This document shows, piece by piece, positions 8,837 through 16,947 of a stretch of DNA of 64,000 nt. The position numbers and the translations under genes were made by a program. The stretch is from Bacteroidales bacterium (GTDB lineage: Bacteria; Bacteroidota; Bacteroidia; Bacteroidales; UBA932). The stretch's first letter is position 1. Every line of letters starts with the position of its first letter. The notes beneath the pieces were generated by a model, which saw only the letters and a list, made by a program, of their open reading frames with translations, was not told the origin of the DNA and searched no databases. Location: the NCBI GenBank assembly GCA_004554455.1, contig SFMG01000002.1, positions 62,001 through 126,000 on the forward strand, in the 5' to 3' direction.

Positions 8837-9214
8837 TTATTTGGTTGCTTTCTTCTTGTTTGCAACGGTTTTCTTCTTGCCCTTGCGGGTACGTGCGTTG
8901 TTCTTGGTGCTCTGACCGCGTACAGGGAGGCCGATACGGTGGCGTATTCCCCTGTAGCATCCGATGTCCATCAGACGCTTGATATTGAGCTGGATGGATG
9001 AGCGGAGCTCGCCCTCGATCTTGTACTCGGCACCAACCTTGGCACGGATGGCTGCGATCTGCTCATCGTTCCAGTCACCGCACTTGATGCTTGGATCGAT
9101 GCCGCATTCGCTGAGGATCTTCTTTGCGGAGCTGCGGCCGATTCCGAAGATATAGGTCAGACCTATCTCTCCATGTTTGTTGTTAGGTAAATCAACACCG
9201 GCTATTCTTGCCAT
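8837..9214 (-). CDS. rpsM: 30S ribosomal protein S13
   Basis: A 125-residue product beginning MARIAGVDLPNNKHGEIGL and containing RGIRHRIGLPVRGQSTKNN followed by a basic tail. This is the normal S13 pattern; S13 contacts the head of the 30S subunit and the P-site tRNA. It follows rpmJ by 31 nt and precedes rpsK. Confidence 0.98.
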   Translation of the reverse strand: MARIAGVDLPNNKHGEIGLTYIFGIGRSSAKKILSECGIDPSIKCGDWNDEQIAAIRAKVGAEYKIEGELRSSIQLNIKRLMDIGCYRGIRHRIGLPVRGQSTKNNARTRKGKKKTVANKKKATK

Positions 9215-9245
9215 AATCTATCTATACTTAAATTGTTATACGATA

Positions 9246-9362
9246 TTAACCTTGGCGCATCTTGAACTTCGGGTTCTTCTTGCAGATGACATAAAGGCGT
9301 CCTTTACGCTTGACGATCTTGCAATCCTCGCTGCGCTTTTTGATGGAAGTTTTGACTTTCAT
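9246..9362 (-). CDS. rpmJ: 50S ribosomal protein L36 (38 residues, zinc-free type)
   Basis: A short frame translated by hand from the ATG at 9362: MKVKTSIKKRSEDCKIVKRK followed by GRLYVICKKNPKFKMRQG and a TAA. The MKVxxSIKK start, GRLYVI core and MRQG end identify L36. The zinc ligands of the C+ form (Cys-x2-Cys, Cys, His) are not all present: only two Cys remain and the His is Phe, so this is the zinc-independent form. It lies between infA and rpsM, its usual place. Confidence 0.96.
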   Translation of the reverse strand: MKVKTSIKKRSEDCKIVKRKGRLYVICKKNPKFKMRQG

Positions 9363-9374
9363 TATAGTAATGAT

Positions 9375-9593
9375 TTATTTGTACCTGAAAAATATTCTTC
9401 CCTTTGTTAAATCATAAGGCGACATTTCCACCTTGACTCTGTCACCAGGAAGAATCTTTATGAAATTCATCCTCATCTTGCCCGAAATATGGGCCAGAAT
9501 CCTGTGACCGTTCTCAAGTTCAACCTGGAACATTGCGTTTGGCAGGGTCTCGACGATTACGCCTTCCTGTTCGATTGCTGACTGCTTTGGCAT
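9375..9593 (-). CDS. infA: Translation initiation factor IF-1
   Basis: A 72-residue S1/OB-fold protein with the hallmark sequence AHISGKMRMNFIKILPGDRV and the end YDLTKGRIFFRYK. IF-1 binds the 30S A site and assists IF-2 and IF-3 during initiation. It lies between map and rpmJ, 12 nt before rpmJ, matching the usual secY-map-infA-rpmJ order of Bacteroidota. Confidence 0.98.
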   Translation of the reverse strand: MPKQSAIEQEGVIVETLPNAMFQVELENGHRILAHISGKMRMNFIKILPGDRVKVEMSPYDLTKGRIFFRYK

Positions 9594-9621
9594 ATCTGAA
9601 ATCTCACTTTTGATTTAATGT

Positions 9622-10386
9622 CTATATGTTTTCGATGTAGTCGAAGGTGGAGAGCAACTCCGCATGACCTTTACGGACAACAACCGTAAGCTCATAGTGC
9701 GCCGAATTCCTGTGGTCCGCCGTGTGCACTGCCCAACCATTTCTTGCAAGGTACACACCGCGGTTTCCCGCGTTGATCATCGGCTCAATACAAATGGTCA
9801 TTCCGTCGACGAGCTTGGTGCCCTTTCCGGCCTTCCCATAGTTGGGAACTCCCGGCAGTTCGTGCATCTCCCGTCCTATTCCGTGTCCTTCCAACTCCCG
9901 GACAACGGAAAAACCGAATGACTCCGCATACGTCTGTACCGCGTGTCCTATGTCACCGGTTCTGTTGCCTGCAACCGCAGCGGCGATGCCCTCGTACAGG
10001 GATGCCTTTGTGACATCCAGAAGCTTCCGGGTCTCGGCATCCACTTCCCCGACAGGGAAAGTGTAAGCCGAATCACCGTTATAGCCTTTGTAGAGAGTAC
10101 CGCAATCCACTGACACTATATCTCCTTCCCTGAGCACGTAGTCTGACGGAAAACCGTGGACCACGACGTCATTCACAGAGATGCAGAGGGCTGCAGGAAA
10201 GCCTTCGTAGCCGAGGAAACTCGGAATTGCACCGTGGTCGCGGATAAAGGTCTCAGCCACCCTATTCAACTCGAGAGTTGTCACACCTGGGGCGACCGTC
10301 TTACCGACCTCAGCCAACGTCCTTGACACGAGAATTCCATTCTCGCGCATCAACTCGATTTCTTCTGCTGTCTTTGGCTTAATCAT
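9622..10386 (-). CDS. map: Methionine aminopeptidase, type I
   Basis: A 254-residue pita-bread-fold enzyme that removes the initiator Met from nascent proteins. Metal-ligand regions are intact: VDCGTLYKGYNGDSAYTF (two Asp), EGHGIGREMHELPGVPNYG (His), TICIEPM (Glu) and HYELTVVV near the C-terminus (Glu). There is no N-terminal zinc-finger extension. It lies 20 nt after secY and 28 nt before infA in the ribosomal operon, coupling its expression to protein synthesis. Confidence 0.97.
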   Translation of the reverse strand: MIKPKTAEEIELMRENGILVSRTLAEVGKTVAPGVTTLELNRVAETFIRDHGAIPSFLGYEGFPAALCISVNDVVVHGFPSDYVLREGDIVSVDCGTLYKGYNGDSAYTFPVGEVDAETRKLLDVTKASLYEGIAAAVAGNRTGDIGHAVQTYAESFGFSVVRELEGHGIGREMHELPGVPNYGKAGKGTKLVDGMTICIEPMINAGNRGVYLARNGWAVHTADHRNSAHYELTVVVRKGHAELLSTFDYIENI

Positions 10387-10406
10387 TCCTCTTCGATCTT
10401 ATCTAA

Positions 10407-11726
10407 TTACATTCCGGAACGTCCTGTCAGTCGGCCAGTCTTCATAAGACCGTCATAGTGACGCATCAGAAGATGGCTTTCAACCTGCTGGAGAGTGTCG
10501 AGCACAACGCCCACGAGAATCAGGAGGGAAGTACCTCCATAGAAGCTTGCGAACTGGTTGTTGACACCGCAGAGGGTTGCGATTGCAGGGAGCACGGCGA
10601 TGATGGCCAGGAAGATGGAGCCCGGAAGGACTATCCTCGTCATGATGGTGTCGAGGTATTCCATGGTCTTCTTGCCAGGCTTTACTCCAGGGATGAAGCC
10701 ACCATTCTTCTTCATATCCTCCGCCATCATATTCGGCTGGAAAGTGACGGCGGTATAGAAATAGGTGAAGACGATGACAAGGAATCCGAACACGAGGTTA
10801 TACCACAAACCGGTATAGTTGCTCATCGCAGCGGCGAATCCCCTGGTTGCGTCGAAGCGGGAGAATATGATAGGGAAGAGCATGATGGCCTGTGCGAAGA
10901 TGATAGGCATCACACCTGAAGCATTGACCTTCAGAGGGATGTACTGGCGCACACCGCCATACTGCTTGTTTCCGATCACCCTGTTCGCATACTGTACAGG
11001 AACCTTGCGGACTGCCTGAACGAGTGCGATGGCTGCGACAAACACGAAGAAGAGGATTACGAACTCGACGATCAGAAGGAGTATGCCTCCGGTGGTAGAG
11101 CCGGCCTTTGAGAGAACCTCGGCCATGAATGCCTGAGGGAGACGGGCGATGATACCTATCATGATGATGAGGGAGATACCATTGCCGATTCCGCGTTCGG
11201 TAATACGCTCACCGAGCCACATTACGAACATCGAACCGCCGAGGAGGATTACCGTGGCTGCCAGGATGTAGAGCTTGGAAGAAACGAGGAATGCATTAGG
11301 ATACTGATGCATGATGTTGGAAATGTATGCAGGGCCCTGGATGCAGAGTATGACTATCGTGAGAAGTCTGGTGATCTGATTCAGTTTCCTGCGTCCGCTT
11401 TCTTCCGCCTGCATCTTCCTGAACTTGCCGACGAAAACTCCAAGCAGCTGGACAACGATGGATGCCGAGATATACGGCATGACACCCAGCGCGAAGATCG
11501 ATACGTTTCCGAAGGCACCTCCGGAGAACATATTGAGCAGGCTGAGGGCGTCGGTCCTGTTGCTCATGCTGGCCGAGAATTCCGCAATCACAGACGGGTC
11601 AATGCCCGGCAGCACGATGAAGCTGCCGAGGCGATAGACCAGGATGAGGAGAAAAGTATAGACTATTCTCTTGCGGAGTTCCTCGATCTTGTAGATGTTC
11701 TTGATTGTCTGAATGAATTTCTTCAT
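10407..11726 (-). CDS. secY: Protein translocase subunit SecY
   Basis: A 439-residue polytopic membrane protein with about ten transmembrane segments. Family landmarks include YRLGSFIVLPGIDPSVI near the N-terminus, GITERGIGNGIS-like text (GERITERGIGNGISLIIMIG) and the cytoplasmic loop GGFIPGVKPGKKTMEYL. It forms the channel of the Sec translocon; secG (56385-56750) and the start of secDF (63104 onward) are also in this window. The start is 2 nt past the rplO stop. Confidence 0.98.
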   Translation of the reverse strand: MKKFIQTIKNIYKIEELRKRIVYTFLLILVYRLGSFIVLPGIDPSVIAEFSASMSNRTDALSLLNMFSGGAFGNVSIFALGVMPYISASIVVQLLGVFVGKFRKMQAEESGRRKLNQITRLLTIVILCIQGPAYISNIMHQYPNAFLVSSKLYILAATVILLGGSMFVMWLGERITERGIGNGISLIIMIGIIARLPQAFMAEVLSKAGSTTGGILLLIVEFVILFFVFVAAIALVQAVRKVPVQYANRVIGNKQYGGVRQYIPLKVNASGVMPIIFAQAIMLFPIIFSRFDATRGFAAAMSNYTGLWYNLVFGFLVIVFTYFYTAVTFQPNMMAEDMKKNGGFIPGVKPGKKTMEYLDTIMTRIVLPGSIFLAIIAVLPAIATLCGVNNQFASFYGGTSLLILVGVVLDTLQQVESHLLMRHYDGLMKTGRLTGRSGM

Positions 11727-11728
11727 CG

Positions 11729-12178
11729 CTATTCAATTGTTATTGCTTTTCCGCCGGCAGCCTCGATCTTTGCGACAGCTGACTTTGAGAATGCGTTTGC
11801 GCTGACCTCGAGAGCTGCAGTGAGCTCACCGTTGCCGAGAATCTTCACGAGCTCGTTCTTGCCTGCAAGACCTGCGGCACGGAGCAGTTCGACATCGACC
11901 TTGGCTACATTGAGCTTCTCTGCGAGAGTCTGGAGGAAGGATACGTTGATCGCCTTGTACTCAACACGGTTAGGGTTGGTGAAGCCGAACTTTGGAAGAC
12001 GCCTCTGGATAGGCATCTGACCTCCCTCGAATCCGAGTTTGCGTGAATAGCCGGAGCGTGACTGAGCACCCTTGGTACCACGGGTAGAAGTACCACCGTG
12101 ACCAGAGCCCTCACCACGACCAATCCTCTTTTCTCTGTTCTTTGAACCTGCAGCAGGTGTCAATTCATGTAATTTCAT
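11729..12178 (-). CDS. rplO: 50S ribosomal protein L15
   Basis: A 149-residue protein starting MKLHELTPAAGSKNREKRIG with the Gly-rich segment GRGEGSGHGGTSTRGTKGAQ that threads through 23S rRNA, and a globular C-terminal domain. It follows rpmD by 14 nt and precedes secY by 2 nt, the usual end of the spc block. Confidence 0.98.
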   Translation of the reverse strand: MKLHELTPAAGSKNREKRIGRGEGSGHGGTSTRGTKGAQSRSGYSRKLGFEGGQMPIQRRLPKFGFTNPNRVEYKAINVSFLQTLAEKLNVAKVDVELLRAAGLAGKNELVKILGNGELTAALEVSANAFSKSAVAKIEAAGGKAITIE

Positions 12179-12192
12179 CTGTGGTCCTCCTA

Positions 12193-12372
12193 TTAGATTT
12201 CTTCAACTTTAACAAGGTGCTGAACTTTCTCGATCATGCCCTCGGAAACAGGGTTGAGTTCCACCTCCACGCTTGAGTGGAGCTTGTGGAGACCGAGAGA
12301 AGCGAGATTGGCAATCTGGCGCTTGGTTGCACCGTTCTTGCTCTTGATCTGAGTAACTTTGACTTTTGCCAT
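12193..12372 (-). CDS. rpmD: 50S ribosomal protein L30 (59 residues)
   Basis: A short frame translated by hand from the ATG at 12372: MAKVKVTQIKSKNGATKRQI continuing NLASLGLHKLHSSVEVELN and ending VQHLVKVEEI. The KVTQIKS start, the LASLGLHKL segment and the MIEKVQHLV end match bacterial L30. It lies between rpsE and rplO with gaps of 15 and 14 nt, its standard place. Confidence 0.96.
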   Translation of the reverse strand: MAKVKVTQIKSKNGATKRQIANLASLGLHKLHSSVEVELNPVSEGMIEKVQHLVKVEEI

Positions 12373-12387
12373 TTTTCTGTCCTCCTC

Positions 12388-12906
12388 TTAACCTTTAAAT
12401 ACCCTGCTCATAGGAATGCCGCGAAGTCCTGCGACGGTGTATGCGTCCCTCATCTGGGAGAGGGCGGCAACGGTGGCCTTCACAAGGTTGTGAGGGTTGG
12501 AAGAACCCTTCGACTTTGCGAGGACGTTGCGTACGCCAACGGACTCGAACACTGCACGCATGGCACCACCGGCCTTTACACCGGTACCCGGAGCAGCCGG
12601 TTTCATGAATACGCGGGCACCGCCAAACTTAACTTCCTGCTCGTGAGGAATGGTACCGTTGAGTACCGGAACCTTGATGAGGTTCTTCTTTGCATCCTCG
12701 ACGCCCTTTGAAATGGCAGTGGTTACTTCGTTTGCCTTTCCAAGACCATAACCTACAACGCCGTTCTCGTCACCAACCACAACAATGGCAGCAAAGCTGA
12801 AGTGACGACCACCCTTAGTAACCTTGGTCACTCTCTGGATGGCTACAAGTCTGTCCTTGAGATCAAGGTCAGAAGTCTTTACTCTTTTAACATTTGTATT
12901 TGCCAT
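12388..12906 (-). CDS. rpsE: 30S ribosomal protein S5
   Basis: A 172-residue protein with the S5 double-stranded-RNA-binding motif DLDLKDRLVAIQRVTKVTKG and the conserved VVGDENGVVGYGLGKANEV segment. S5 helps maintain decoding accuracy and helicase activity at the mRNA entry. It is placed between rplR (6 nt) and rpmD (15 nt). Confidence 0.98.
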   Translation of the reverse strand: MANTNVKRVKTSDLDLKDRLVAIQRVTKVTKGGRHFSFAAIVVVGDENGVVGYGLGKANEVTTAISKGVEDAKKNLIKVPVLNGTIPHEQEVKFGGARVFMKPAAPGTGVKAGGAMRAVFESVGVRNVLAKSKGSSNPHNLVKATVAALSQMRDAYTVAGLRGIPMSRVFKG

Positions 12907-12912
12907 AGTCTC

Positions 12913-13275
12913 TTAGAATATTAAGCCGCCTTCACGGGCAGCGTCGGCCAAACTTTTAACTCTTCCGTGATAGAGGTAGCCTCCACGGTCGAAGGAAACG
13001 GTGGTGATGCCGGCAGCAAGAGCGCGCTCGGCAACCTTCTTTCCTACGAGTGCAGCAGCCTCGATTCCGGACTTGCCCTTGCAATCTGCGGCAAGCTCCT
13101 TGTCATTTGAAGCGGCAGCCACGAGGGTGATGCCCTTCAGATCATCGACAACCTGTACGTAAATCTGCTTGTTGCTTCTGAATACAACCATACGAGGCCT
13201 TTCAGCAGTACCATTGACGACTTTGCGTATACGGTAGTGAATTCTCTTTCTTCTTTCAATCTTATTCAATGCCAT
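12913..13275 (-). CDS. rplR: 50S ribosomal protein L18
   Basis: A 120-residue protein with RMVVFRSNKQIYVQVVDDLKG and the C-terminal motif SFDRGGYLYHGRVKSLADAA, both typical of bacterial L18, which binds 5S rRNA with L5. Gene order rplF-rplR-rpsE is standard, with 15 nt to rplF. Confidence 0.98.
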   Translation of the reverse strand: MALNKIERRKRIHYRIRKVVNGTAERPRMVVFRSNKQIYVQVVDDLKGITLVAAASNDKELAADCKGKSGIEAAALVGKKVAERALAAGITTVSFDRGGYLYHGRVKSLADAAREGGLIF

Positions 13276-13290
13276 AACTCAATCCTCCTA

Positions 13291-13851
13291 TTATTTAGCA
13301 CCTGCTGACTTGCCGGCCTTGCGACGGAGCTGCTCGCCGACGAACTTGATACCCTTGCCCTTATATGGCTCAGGCTTGCGCATAGAGCGGATCTTTGCGG
13401 CTACCTGGCCGACAAGCTGCTTGTCGCAGCTCTTGAGAACGAGGACAGGGTTCTGTCCCTTCTTTACGGCCTCAGCCTCAGCTTTGATTTCCGCAGGAAG
13501 CATCATCTGGATCTCGTGGGAGAATCCCAGGGAAAGGATAAGGATCTGTCCCTGAACCTCGACACGGTAACCCACACCTACGAGTTCCTGCTTGATAGTA
13601 TAACCCTCGGAAACACCCACAACCATATTGTGGATGAGAGCACGGTAGAGACCGTGAAGTGAACGGAACCTAGGGTTGTCATTAGGGCGGGTCAGCTTGA
13701 CCTCATTTCCCTCTACGGTCACGGTGATGTCAGAGTCCACTTTCTGGCTCAGCTGTCCGAGAGGTCCTTTAACCTTGACCACGTTTCCGTCAGTGACCTC
13801 TACGGTCACGCCGGCTGGCAGGCATACAGGCAATTTACCAATTCTTGACAT
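13291..13851 (-). CDS. rplF: 50S ribosomal protein L6
   Basis: A 186-residue protein made of two similar domains, beginning MSRIGKLPVCLPAGVTVEV and ending with the signature EPYKGKGIKFVGEQLRRKAG. It binds near the factor-binding site of the large subunit. It sits between rpsH (18 nt) and rplR (15 nt). Confidence 0.98.
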   Translation of the reverse strand: MSRIGKLPVCLPAGVTVEVTDGNVVKVKGPLGQLSQKVDSDITVTVEGNEVKLTRPNDNPRFRSLHGLYRALIHNMVVGVSEGYTIKQELVGVGYRVEVQGQILILSLGFSHEIQMMLPAEIKAEAEAVKKGQNPVLVLKSCDKQLVGQVAAKIRSMRKPEPYKGKGIKFVGEQLRRKAGKSAGAK

Positions 13852-13869
13852 TCTAAACTGTTTTTAACA

Positions 13870-14265
13870 TTAATAAACATAGCATATCACCTCACCGCCG
13901 ACATTGAGCTCCCTGGCTTCCTTGTCAGTGATGATGCCCTTGGAGGTGGAGATGATGGCGATGCCGAGTCCGTTGAGGACGCGCGGCATGTTCTCCACGT
14001 CAGTGTACCTTCTGAGACCCGGCCTTGAGACGCGGTCGATTGCCTTGACGGCAGGAGTCTTGGTCTGAGGATGGTACTTCAGAGCAATCTTGATGGTGTT
14101 GAACTTTCCATCCTCTACAAGCTTGTAGCTGAGGATGTAGCCCTTCTCACAAAGGATCTTGGTGAGGGCCAGCTTCATCTTTGAGGCAGGCACCTCTACG
14201 ACCTTCTTACCTGCTGAGTAAGCGTTACGGATCCTTGTAAGAAAATCTGCAATTGGATCAGTCAT
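13870..14265 (-). CDS. rpsH: 30S ribosomal protein S8
   Basis: A 131-residue protein beginning MTDPIADFLTRIRNAYSAGK and ending GGEVICYVY, with the conserved C-terminal STSKGIITDKEA motif. S8 binds helix 21 of 16S rRNA and in E. coli also represses the spc operon. It is preceded by an unusually long, structured 112-nt gap after rpsN, described separately. Confidence 0.98.
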   Translation of the reverse strand: MTDPIADFLTRIRNAYSAGKKVVEVPASKMKLALTKILCEKGYILSYKLVEDGKFNTIKIALKYHPQTKTPAVKAIDRVSRPGLRRYTDVENMPRVLNGLGIAIISTSKGIITDKEARELNVGGEVICYVY

Positions 14266-14377
14266 TTTTTTGTCGTTTTGTGGACCGGCGCAACAGCGCC
14301 CGATATCCGATTGTTAATAAATAATGATAATAGTATATAACACAGTTCAAGACGCGATCGCTCGCGTCCGGAAATGT
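14266..14377 (-). promoter_or_regulatory. Structured 112-nt gap between rpsN and rpsH with two GC-rich hairpins
   Basis: Other gaps in the rplP-rplQ block are about 30 nt or less; this one is 112 nt. On the minus strand GACGCGA/TCGCGTC (14368-14351) forms a perfect 7-bp stem capped by GCGA, a GNRA tetraloop, 9 nt past the rpsN stop. A second hairpin, GGCGC/GCGCC (14300-14287) with a 4-nt loop, lies just ahead of rpsH. Neither has a T-run, and I see no TAnnTTTG element, so this is neither an obvious terminator nor a promoter. Confidence 0.55.
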
Positions 14378-14647
14378 TTACCAGCTAGCCTTCTTCACGC
14401 CCGGGATAAGACCGTTGCTTGCCATCTCGCGGAACTGGATACGGCTGATGCCGAAGGCACGCATATATCCCTTTGGACGTCCGGTGAGAGAACAGCGGTT
14501 GTGCATACGGCATGCTGCGGAGTTCTTAGGGAGCTTGTCCAGAGCGGCCCAATCACCGGCCTCTTTGAGAGCTTTCCTCTTCTCGGCATACTTGGCAACC
14601 AGTTTCGCGCGTTTTACCTCGCGGGCTTTCATTGATTCTTTTGCCAT
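14378..14647 (-). CDS. rpsN: 30S ribosomal protein S14 (long, zinc-free type)
   Basis: An 89-residue protein beginning MAKESMKAREVKRAKLV and carrying CRMHNRCSLTGRPKGYMR. The length and the absence of the Cys-x2-Cys pair place it in the zinc-independent S14 class. It lies 12 nt after rplE, as expected, but is separated from rpsH by 112 nt. Confidence 0.97.
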   Translation of the reverse strand: MAKESMKAREVKRAKLVAKYAEKRKALKEAGDWAALDKLPKNSAACRMHNRCSLTGRPKGYMRAFGISRIQFREMASNGLIPGVKKASW

Positions 14648-14659
14648 TTCTCTTCTCTT

Positions 14660-15253
14660 TTAGTTGTTGGATTTCTTGAAAGGCAGACCGAATGCCTTGA
14701 GAAGTGCGAAGCACTCTTCGTCGGTCTTGGCTGTAGTAACGAAAGTGATCTCCATACCGAGGGTCTTTACGATCTTCTCGATGTCGATCTCCGGGAAGAT
14801 GATCTGCTCCTTGACTCCGAGGGTGTAGTTGCCCTGGCCGTCCATCTTGGTGGAGATGCCGTTGAAGTCACGGATACGAGGAAGGGTGATGCGGATGAGC
14901 CTCTCGAGGAACTCATACATCTTCACGTTGCGGAGGGTAACCTTCACGCCGATAGGCATGCCGCGACGGAGTTTGAAGTTGGAAATATCCTTCCTGGAAG
15001 TGGTGATGACTGCCTTCTGACCGGTAATGGCGGTGAGCTCCTGCTGAGCGACCTCAACGAGCTTCTTGTCTCCGGTAGCGTCACCGACGCCTTCATTTAT
15101 GGTAATCTTGACGAGCTTCGGGCACTGCATCACGGATGAGTAACCGAACTGCTTCATCAGCTGAGGAACAACTTCCTCCTTATAAAATTTCCTGAGCGAA
15201 GGAACATAGCCTGCAGGAATTACCTGCTCTGCCTGTGCTGCTTTCTTTGCCAT
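14660..15253 (-). CDS. rplE: 50S ribosomal protein L5
   Basis: A 197-residue protein. The L5 core begins near residue 14 (YVPSLRKFYKEEVVPQLM) after a short Lys/Ala-rich extension, and includes RDISNFKLRRG-like text (RKDISNFKLRRGMPIG) and LPRIRDFNGISTKMDGQGNY. L5 anchors 5S rRNA and contacts the P-site tRNA. It is 2 nt from rplX. Confidence 0.98.
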   Translation of the reverse strand: MAKKAAQAEQVIPAGYVPSLRKFYKEEVVPQLMKQFGYSSVMQCPKLVKITINEGVGDATGDKKLVEVAQQELTAITGQKAVITTSRKDISNFKLRRGMPIGVKVTLRNVKMYEFLERLIRITLPRIRDFNGISTKMDGQGNYTLGVKEQIIFPEIDIEKIVKTLGMEITFVTTAKTDEECFALLKAFGLPFKKSNN

Positions 15254-15255
15254 AA

Positions 15256-15570
15256 TTAGATCTCCTCTCCTGATTTTTTGGCGTAGCGGACCTTCTTGCC
15301 GTCCTGAACCCTGTAACCTACCCTGGTAGCCTTTCCGGACTTAGGGTCGATGAGGTTGAGGTTGGAAATGTGTACACTTGCCTCCTGTTTGATAATGCCA
15401 CCCTGTGGATGAGCTGAATTAGGCTTGGTGTGCTTGCTTACGATGTTGACACCCTCGACAACGGCGCGGTCCCTGTCAACGATCACCTCGAGCACCTTGC
15501 CGGTCTTACCCTTGTCGTTACCGGCATTTACATACACGGTATCGCCTTTTTTGATGTGAATCTTTTTCAT
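15256..15570 (-). CDS. rplX: 50S ribosomal protein L24
   Basis: A 104-residue KOW-domain protein: IKKGDTVYVNAGNDKGKTGK followed by RVVEGVN-like text (RAVVEGVNIVSKHTKPN) and GGIIKQEASVHISNLNL. L24 initiates 50S assembly. It lies between rplN (15 nt) and rplE (2 nt). Confidence 0.98.
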   Translation of the reverse strand: MKKIHIKKGDTVYVNAGNDKGKTGKVLEVIVDRDRAVVEGVNIVSKHTKPNSAHPQGGIIKQEASVHISNLNLIDPKSGKATRVGYRVQDGKKVRYAKKSGEEI

Positions 15571-15585
15571 TTTCCAATCGTGTTT

Positions 15586-15951
15586 TTAGAGGACCTCAGG
15601 TGCCAGTGAAACTATCTTCATGAAATTCTCACGGAGCTCCCTTGCGACAGGGCCGAAGATACGGGTGCCGCGAAGCTCGCCTGCATTGTTGAGAAGCACA
15701 CAGGCATTGTCGTCGAAACGAATATAGGAACCGTCAGCACGACGGATCTCCTTCTTGGTGCGGACTACGACAGCCTTTGATACGGTGCCCTTCTTGGCGT
15801 CACCACCAGGGAGCGCACTCTTGACTGCTACGACGATCTTGTCGCCGACTTTGGCATAACGGTGGCGGGTTCCACCCAGAACGCGGATGCAGAGGACTTC
15901 CTTTGCGCCGCTGTTGTCTGCCACCTGTAAACGTGATTCCTGCTGTATCAT
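15586..15951 (-). CDS. rplN: 50S ribosomal protein L14
   Basis: A 121-residue protein beginning MIQQESRLQVADNSGAKEVL and ending MKIVSLAPEVL, with RRADGSYIRFDDNACVLLN in the middle. This is a textbook L14, which contacts 16S rRNA at a subunit bridge. It is 3 nt after rpsQ. Confidence 0.98.
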   Translation of the reverse strand: MIQQESRLQVADNSGAKEVLCIRVLGGTRHRYAKVGDKIVVAVKSALPGGDAKKGTVSKAVVVRTKKEIRRADGSYIRFDDNACVLLNNAGELRGTRIFGPVARELRENFMKIVSLAPEVL

Positions 15952-15954
15952 TGC

Positions 15955-16209
15955 TTACTTGACTTTTTCTACGATTTCTACTAATCTCCAGTTCTTGTTC
16001 TTGCTGAGCGGACGAGTCTCCATAATGCGTACGGTATCGCCCTCGCTGCACTCATTCTTCTCGTCATGAGCGGTGAACTTGGTGGTCTTCTTTACGAACT
16101 TGCCGTAAATAGGATGCTTCTCCTTGGTAGCTACGGCAACCACGATGGTCTTGTCCATCTTGTTGCTGACCACGACTCCTATTCTTTCTTTGCGAAGATT
16201 TCTTTCCAT
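15955..16209 (-). CDS. rpsQ: 30S ribosomal protein S17
   Basis: An 84-residue OB-fold protein: MERNLRKERIGVVVSNKMDK and HPIYGKFVKKTTKFTAHDE, then GDTVRIMETRPLSKNKNWRL. It binds the 5' domain of 16S rRNA. It is between rpmC (13 nt) and rplN (3 nt). Confidence 0.98.
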   Translation of the reverse strand: MERNLRKERIGVVVSNKMDKTIVVAVATKEKHPIYGKFVKKTTKFTAHDEKNECSEGDTVRIMETRPLSKNKNWRLVEIVEKVK

Positions 16210-16222
16210 GACCTATTCGGTT

Positions 16223-16417
16223 TTAGTTCTGTTTCTCTTTCTCGGCAAGAATGGTCACCATGCGGGCGATGTCCCTTCTGGCCTTTGCAATCTTGGAGCT
16301 GTCCTCCAGTGGAGAAATGGCGTGATTGATCTTCATGGTCTCAAGGTTGGCCTTTTCGACCTCGATGCGGTCCTTGATGTCCGCAATCGACATTTCGCGT
16401 ACTTCTGATGCTTTCAT
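16223..16417 (-). CDS. rpmC: 50S ribosomal protein L29
   Basis: A 64-residue helical-hairpin protein beginning MKASEVREMSIADIKDRIEV and including DSSKIAKARRDIARMVTIL, the conserved second helix. It lies at the polypeptide exit and follows rplP by 17 nt. Confidence 0.97.
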   Translation of the reverse strand: MKASEVREMSIADIKDRIEVEKANLETMKINHAISPLEDSSKIAKARRDIARMVTILAEKEKQN

Positions 16418-16434
16418 TGTCTTTTCCCCATTAA

Positions 16435-16854
16435 TTATTCAACATAGTCCCTGCGGACAACAAACTTGGTGGCTACAGGGAGCTTCTGTGCGCCAAGACG
16501 GAGAGCCTCCTTCGCGATCTCGAGCGAAACGCCGTCGATCTCGATGAGGATACGACCCGGAGTTACAGGAGCTACAAAGCCCTCAGGATTACCCTTACCC
16601 TTACCCATTCGCACCTCAGCAGGCTTCTTGGTGTAAGGCTTGTCAGGGAAGATTCTGATCCAGACCTTACCTTCACGCTTCATATAACGCGAAACGGCCT
16701 GACGGGCAGCCTCAATCTGACGACCGGTGAGCCAGCAATTCTCGAGGGTCTTGATGGCGAAAGAGCCGAAGCAGAGCTGTGCACCTCTCTGGGCAAGACC
16801 TTTCATGCGGCCTTTCTGCTGCCTTCTGAATTTGGTTTTCTTTGGTTGTAACAT
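16435..16854 (-). CDS. rplP: 50S ribosomal protein L16; first gene of the separated spc/alpha transcript
   Basis: A 139-residue protein with MLQPKKTKFRRQQKGRMKG, RIFPDKPYTKKPAEVRMGKG and a C-terminal ARLGAQKLP-like segment (LRLGAQKLPVATKFV), all diagnostic of L16. In nearly all bacteria it directly follows rpsC; here rpsC is about 11 kb away and rplP has its own promoter and a hairpin-bearing leader. The gene itself looks intact. Confidence 0.98.
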   Translation of the reverse strand: MLQPKKTKFRRQQKGRMKGLAQRGAQLCFGSFAIKTLENCWLTGRQIEAARQAVSRYMKREGKVWIRIFPDKPYTKKPAEVRMGKGKGNPEGFVAPVTPGRILIEIDGVSLEIAKEALRLGAQKLPVATKFVVRRDYVE

Positions 16855-16897
16855 TTGTCTATTACTTTTTGTTTAACTTTCGTAATAAAAAACCTAA

Positions 16898-16940
16898 CTA
16901 ATTGAGTATCAACTGGTTGGGCGGATTTCTCCTCAATTAG
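16898..16940 (-). promoter_or_regulatory. 5'-proximal stem-loop followed by a U-run in the rplP leader
   Basis: On the minus strand CTAATTGAG (16940-16932) pairs perfectly with CTCAATTAG (16906-16898) around a 25-nt loop. Six T residues follow a few bases later (about 16893-16888). The stem begins at about the predicted transcription start. The shape resembles an attenuator or a 5' mRNA-stabilising hairpin; which one cannot be told from sequence. Confidence 0.5.
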
Positions 16941-16947
16941 GGGACTG

